The notes below the pieces were generated by a model. That model ran no database searches. It was not told the DNA's origin and saw only the letters and a program-made list of their open reading frames with translations. A stretch of DNA of 9,720 nt. It comes from Paracoccaceae bacterium. GTDB taxonomy: Bacteria > Pseudomonadota > Alphaproteobacteria > Rhodobacterales > Rhodobacteraceae. Both the position numbers and the translations under genes were made by a program. Where the stretch lies: NCBI GenBank assembly GCA_003511785.1, contig DOIS01000019.1, forward strand, positions 1 to 9,720, written 5' to 3'. This document shows positions 6,970-9,720 of the stretch, one piece after another (the stretch's first letter is position 1; every line of letters starts with the position of its first letter).

Positions 6970-7563
6970 TCAGGCCGCGGCCGCGCCGATCGCCCGCACG
7001 CGCCGGGTCCAGTGCTCGATCTGCCCGGTTTTGGGGTGGCTGGCCTGGGCGAACCAGGTGACGCGGGTCGGCGTGAACCCCACGAATCCCAGGATCTGGC
7101 CCCTGAGTTGCCGGACCAGCGCGCGCCCGTAAAGCAGGCGCATGACCCAGCCCGGCGTGTCCGAGGTCAGGATCACCCGTGCCGAACGGCCGTTCAGCAT
7201 CGGGCGGGGCATCCCCGTGATCCCGGTGTTGCGGGTGTCGAAGCTGCGCCCCGGAAGGAAGGCCCGGTCGATCAGCCCCTTGAGCCGGGCCGGCAGGCCG
7301 CCCCACCACATGGGCGTGGTCAGAACCAGGTGATCACTCCATTCGATCGCCTGCATCACGGCTTCGAGGTCGGGCTCCAGCGGTTTGGCATTGGTGTAAC
7401 CCCCGCCGCCGAAATCTGCGTCGAAGTCCAGCTCGCTCAGATGCATCATCCTGACGTCATGGCCGGCGGCGCGCGCTGCCTCGGCATAGGTTTCGGCGAA
7501 CAGGCGGGACAGGCTGCGCGTGCCGGGATGTCCGTCGAGGACGAAGATCTTGCGGGGGGACAT
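6970..7563 (-). CDS. NAD(P)H-dependent oxidoreductase, flavodoxin-like fold (quinone reductase/azoreductase type)
   Basis: The gene encodes 197 residues of the Flavodoxin_2 type (NQO1, KefF, MdaB and AzoR relatives). These flavin-binding cytosolic enzymes pass two electrons from NAD(P)H to quinones, azo dyes or nitro compounds. An N-terminal beta strand leads to a flavin phosphate-binding loop (GHPGTRSLS, 11-19). The family signature TTPMWWGGLPARLKGLIDRAF lies at about residues 82-102, where PMWW and the PARLKG-IDR helix are typical. Exact substrate cannot be told from sequence. The ATG at 7563 is the first codon before the flavodoxin core, with only a weak purine-rich stretch upstream. It is divergent from the TetR-family gene across 102 bases with three operator-like palindromes, the nearest beginning 18 bases upstream of this start. 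That layout makes it the likely main target of the regulator. Confidence 0.88.
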   Translation of the reverse strand: MSPRKIFVLDGHPGTRSLSRLFAETYAEAARAAGHDVRMMHLSELDFDADFGGGGYTNAKPLEPDLEAVMQAIEWSDHLVLTTPMWWGGLPARLKGLIDRAFLPGRSFDTRNTGITGMPRPMLNGRSARVILTSDTPGWVMRLLYGRALVRQLRGQILGFVGFTPTRVTWFAQASHPKTGQIEHWTRRVRAIGAAAA

Positions 7564-7581
7564 GACGATTTTCCATGAAAA

Positions 7582-7593
7582 TGACCACGGTCA
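7582..7593. promoter_or_regulatory. Operator-like palindrome, copy 1
   Basis: TGACCACGGTCA: the two TGACC/GGTCA half-sites are perfect and the two central bases are AC. It is the exact reverse complement of copy 2. It lies 18 bases upstream of the oxidoreductase start codon, where a bound repressor would block transcription. The 3' half plus the next base gives TTGACC on the minus strand (7594-7589), a near-consensus -35, but no good -10 follows it. Confidence 0.75.
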
Positions 7594-7610
7594 ACTTGCT
7601 GGCGAAAAAA

Positions 7611-7622
7611 TGACCGTGGTCA
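7611..7622. promoter_or_regulatory. Operator-like palindrome, copy 2
   Basis: TGACCGTGGTCA: the same half-sites as the flanking copies, with GT as centre. It sits in the middle of the divergent gap. Its centre is 29 bases from that of copy 1 and 22 bases from that of copy 3. Both copies 1 and 2 are preceded by AAAA on the plus strand, so the match extends slightly beyond the palindrome. Confidence 0.75.
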
Positions 7623-7632
7623 GTAAGAAATT

Positions 7633-7644
7633 TGACCATGGTCA
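7633..7644. promoter_or_regulatory. Operator-like palindrome, copy 3 (perfect)
   Basis: TGACCATGGTCA is a perfect 12-bp palindrome. It ends 21 bases upstream of the tetR start codon. Binding here by the TetR protein would give autorepression. A plus-strand TTGACC (7632-7637) overlaps it and resembles a -35 box, although the expected -10 position reads CAGAAG and is poor. Confidence 0.75.
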
Positions 7645-7657
7645 GAAAAACTGCCAG

Positions 7658-7664
7658 AAGGAGG
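7658..7664 (+). promoter_or_regulatory. Ribosome binding site unusually close to the tetR start
   Basis: AAGGAGG is a near-perfect anti-16S match, but only one base separates it from the ATG at 7666. Spacing of about five to nine bases is normal. No ATG, GTG or TTG lies further upstream in this frame before the stop at 7633-7635. The next in-frame start is GTG at 7714 and lacks a Shine-Dalgarno sequence. The short spacing may lower repressor synthesis. Confidence 0.55.
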
Positions 7665-7665
7665 C

Positions 7666-8262
7666 ATGGTCCGCGCCGTTCAGAAACGCACCCTTCAAAC
7701 CCGCGCCCGCCTGGTGGAGGTGGCGCAGGCACTCGTGGCGCGCGACGGCTATGCCGCGCTGCGGGTCGAAGACGTGGTTGCAGGGGCCGGCGTCGCTAAG
7801 GGCACGTTCTTCGCGCATTTCCGCGACAAGGAGGCATTGATGGAACGGCTCATAAGCGCCGAGCTGGCCGCACGTCTCGCGCGGGCCGGGGCCGGGCCGG
7901 TGCCGGATGGTGTGGACGCGATGATCGCGGCGCTCGAGCCCTATCACGGTTTTCTCGCATCCGAGCGCTATGTCTTCGACATTGCTTTGCGCTATTCCGG
8001 CGCGGCACAGGTGGCCGAAGTCGGGCCGATGGCGCAGACTTTCGAGGATTGCGTGACGCTGGTGGCGGGTTGGATCGCCCGGAGTGGCGGATTCCGACGG
8101 GATGTGCCGCCGGATCTTCTGGCCGAGGGTGTGCAGGCCTTCGCGATCCAGTCGCTGTCGCTGCAATTCTGCGCGCTGCACCAGGCCGAGGCCGGCCCGG
8201 CGCGGATGCGGCGCTATCTCGTGGCATGGCTTCTGCCGCCCGGGCCGGCGCTTCCGGGCTGA
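7666..8262 (+). CDS. TetR/AcrR family transcriptional regulator
   Basis: The gene encodes 198 residues, typical for the family. The N-terminal DNA-binding domain (about 11-58) has the TetR helix-turn-helix pattern: LVEVAQALVARDGYAALRVE, then DVVAGAGVAKGTFFAHFRDKE with the usual G-x-x-KGT-x-x-x-HF-x-x-K core. The C-terminal ligand and dimer domain is not assignable to a known ligand class. It contains two cysteines, Cys129 (FEDCV) and Cys169 (LQFCA). It is divergent from the oxidoreductase gene, and the gap holds three copies of a TGACC-NN-GGTCA palindrome, so autoregulation and control of the oxidoreductase are likely. The start at ATG 7666 is the only upstream choice, although its ribosome binding site is unusually close. 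Inducer unknown; a quinone or other electrophile is a reasonable guess from the neighbour. Confidence 0.92.
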   Translation: MVRAVQKRTLQTRARLVEVAQALVARDGYAALRVEDVVAGAGVAKGTFFAHFRDKEALMERLISAELAARLARAGAGPVPDGVDAMIAALEPYHGFLASERYVFDIALRYSGAAQVAEVGPMAQTFEDCVTLVAGWIARSGGFRRDVPPDLLAEGVQAFAIQSLSLQFCALHQAEAGPARMRRYLVAWLLPPGPALPG

Positions 8263-8285
8263 CCCGCCGCGCATGGCGGCGGGTC
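8261..8285. terminator. Strong hairpin between convergent tetR and lpd
   Basis: GACCCGCCGC (8261-8270) and GCGGCGGGTC (8276-8285) are perfect 10-bp inverted arms around a five-base loop (GCATG). The hairpin begins within the tetR stop codon and ends ten bases before the end of lpd. Its place between two converging genes suits a bidirectional terminator. There is no T-run after it on either strand, so termination may rely on the stem alone or on Rho. Confidence 0.6.
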
Positions 8286-8295
8286 GCGGTGTCGA

Positions 8296-9684
8296 TCAGG
8301 CGTGGATTGCCCCGTCGCCGCAGGCCAATGCCGCTTCGCGCACGGCCTCGGAATAGGTCGGGTGGGCGTGGCAGGTCAGCGCGAGATCCTCGGCACTCGC
8401 CCCGAATTCCATCGCCACGCAGACCTCGTGGATCAGATCGCCCGCCGAGGGGCCGATGATGTGGGCGCCCAGGATCCGGTCGGTCTCCTTGTCGGCGAGG
8501 ATCTTCACGAACCCGTCGGCCGCGAAATTGGCCTTGGCCCGTCCGTTGCCCATGAACATGAACTTGCCCACCTTGTAGGCGCGCCCGGCGTCTTTCAGGC
8601 TCTCCTCGGTTTCGCCCACATTGGCCACCTCGGGGTGGGTGTAGATCACGCCGGGGATCACGCCGTAATTGACATGCCCGTGCTTGCCCGCAACCTGTTC
8701 CGCCGCCGCCATGCCCTCGTCCTCGGCCTTGTGGGCCAGCATCGGACCGGGCACCGCGTCGCCGATGGCATAGATGCCCTTGACGCTGGTCTGCCAGTCC
8801 TTGCCCACCTTGATCTGGCCCTGCTCGGTCATCTCGACCCCCAGCGCATCCAGCCCCAGCCCGTCGGTATAGGGTCGCCGCCCGGTGGCCAGCAGCACGG
8901 TATCGGCGTCCAGCGTGTGCTCGCTGTCGTCCTTCTTGAGCTCGTAGGTCACCTTCGCCTTGGTCTTGGTGGCCTCGGTCTTCTGCACGGCGGCGCCAAG
9001 GATGAACTCCAGCCCCTGTTTCTTCAGGATGCGCTGGAAGCTCTTCTGCACCTCGCCGTCCATGCCGGGCGTGATCGTGTCGAGATACTCGATCACCGTC
9101 ACCTCGGCGCCGAGGCGCGAATAGACCGAGCCCAATTCCAGACCGATCACGCCCGCGCCGATCACCACCATTTTCTTGGGGATTTTGCCCAGCTCCAGTG
9201 CGCCGGTGGAGGTCACGACGATTTTCTCGTCCACTTCGACCCCCTTCAGCGACGCGGGCTCGGAGCCGGTGGCGATGATGATGTTCTTGGCCTCGTGCGT
9301 CTCGTCGCCCACCTTGACCTTGCCCGCCTCGGGGATCGAACCCCAGCCCTTGAGCCAGTCCACCTTGTTCTTCTTGAACAGGAACTCGATGCCCTTGGTG
9401 TTGCCCTCGATCACCTCGTCCTTGTAGGCCAGCATCTGTTTCCAGTCGACCGAGGGGGATTTGCCCTTGAGCCCCATCTTGGCGAAGTTGTGCTCGGCCT
9501 CGTGCAGTTGGTGCGAGGCGTGCAGCAGCGCCTTGGAGGGGATGCAGCCCACGTTCAGGCAGGTGCCGCCCAGGGTCTCGCGGCCCTCGACGCAGGCGGT
9601 CTTGAGGCCCAGTTGCGCGCAGCGGATGGCGCAGACATAGCCGCCGGGGCCGCCGCCGATGATAATCACGTCATAGCTTGCCAT
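8296..9684 (-). CDS. lpdA: Dihydrolipoyl dehydrogenase (E3)
   Basis: The gene encodes 462 complete residues. E3 reoxidises dihydrolipoamide on the E2 subunit of 2-oxoacid dehydrogenase complexes (or the glycine cleavage H protein) and reduces NAD+ through FAD and a disulfide. Visible motifs are the FAD-binding GGGPGGY (10-16), the redox-active pair in GGTCLNVGCIPSK (Cys42, Cys47), an ATGS element (138-141), the NAD-binding GAGVIGLELG (176-185), a second FAD contact YAIGDAVPGPMLAHKAEDEG, and the C-terminal active-site base HPTYSE (His441, Glu446). The ATG at 9684 is preceded by AAAGGA (9700-9695), ten bases upstream. There is no lipoyl domain fused at the N-terminus, unlike some pyruvate dehydrogenase E3 proteins. 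This favours the 2-oxoglutarate dehydrogenase operon type, with sucA and sucB expected to the right, outside the window. Lys is almost always AAG, consistent with high expression. Confidence 0.96.
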   Translation of the reverse strand: MASYDVIIIGGGPGGYVCAIRCAQLGLKTACVEGRETLGGTCLNVGCIPSKALLHASHQLHEAEHNFAKMGLKGKSPSVDWKQMLAYKDEVIEGNTKGIEFLFKKNKVDWLKGWGSIPEAGKVKVGDETHEAKNIIIATGSEPASLKGVEVDEKIVVTSTGALELGKIPKKMVVIGAGVIGLELGSVYSRLGAEVTVIEYLDTITPGMDGEVQKSFQRILKKQGLEFILGAAVQKTEATKTKAKVTYELKKDDSEHTLDADTVLLATGRRPYTDGLGLDALGVEMTEQGQIKVGKDWQTSVKGIYAIGDAVPGPMLAHKAEDEGMAAAEQVAGKHGHVNYGVIPGVIYTHPEVANVGETEESLKDAGRAYKVGKFMFMGNGRAKANFAADGFVKILADKETDRILGAHIIGPSAGDLIHEVCVAMEFGASAEDLALTCHAHPTYSEAVREAALACGDGAIHA

Positions 9685-9720
9685 TTTGTCGTGTTCCTTT
9701 GTGTTGGGCGGGGAGGGGGG
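9685..9720 (-). promoter_or_regulatory. lpd leader with ribosome binding site; G-rich edge
   Basis: On the minus strand AAAGGA (9700-9695) serves as the lpd ribosome binding site. Beyond it the plus strand carries G-runs of 3, 4 and at least 6 (9706-9720) that continue past the edge. No promoter can be seen in the 36 bases available. Confidence 0.5.

Noticed and set aside
6297..7061. Plus-strand open frame across the acetyltransferase gene
   Set aside because: It runs antisense to a gene with an intact catalytic triad and has no recognisable domain or good ribosome binding site.

Overview
The window looks like chromosomal DNA of an alphaproteobacterium, most likely of the Rhodobacteraceae/Roseobacter group. 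The reasons are the high GC content, the strong G/C bias at third codon positions, and a recognisable core block: TIGR02302 protein, zinc-ribbon protein, ftsE, ftsX and plsC. The placement comes from family knowledge and was not computed. No rRNA, tRNA, insertion sequence, phage gene or CRISPR array is visible. Coding density is high and no gene-free stretch exceeds 183 bases.

Left part (1-5644): cell envelope and division. The C-terminal 762 residues of a TIGR02302-family membrane protein enter from the left edge, with a Gln/Gly-rich low-complexity C-terminal half. It converges on a minus-strand membrane protein with an N-terminal MJ0042-type zinc ribbon, and a hairpin lies over the junction. 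A divergent 183-base gap separates that gene from a tight plus-strand operon: ftsE (GTG start), ftsX (overlapping by GTGA) and a plsC-type 1-acyl-glycerol-3-phosphate acyltransferase (overlapping by TGATG). FtsEX is the ABC-type complex that couples the divisome to septal peptidoglycan hydrolysis. PlsC supplies phosphatidic acid, so this operon joins division with membrane lipid synthesis.

Middle part (5661-8262): a small accessory or detoxification island. On the minus strand lie, in order of transcription, a flavodoxin-fold NAD(P)H-dependent oxidoreductase, an arylamine N-acetyltransferase with an intact Cys-His-Asp triad, and a 122-residue three-helix membrane protein of unknown function. 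A TetR-family regulator is divergent to the oxidoreductase. The 102-base divergent gap is A/T-rich and carries three copies of a 12-bp operator-like palindrome, TGACC-RY-GGTCA. This is the most striking regulatory structure in the window. It suggests that the TetR protein controls itself and the oxidoreductase, and perhaps the acetyltransferase. A reductase followed by an arylamine acetylase would make a coherent pathway for azo, nitro or quinone compounds, but that is inference.

Right part (8296-9684): a complete minus-strand dihydrolipoyl dehydrogenase (lpd), convergent with tetR across a perfect 10-bp GC-rich hairpin. It is probably the last gene of a 2-oxoacid dehydrogenase operon whose other genes would lie beyond the right edge.

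No clearly new system is visible. The main points for a second look are the triple operator, the reductase/acetyltransferase pairing, the uncharacterised 122-residue membrane protein, and several U-tract-less hairpins.
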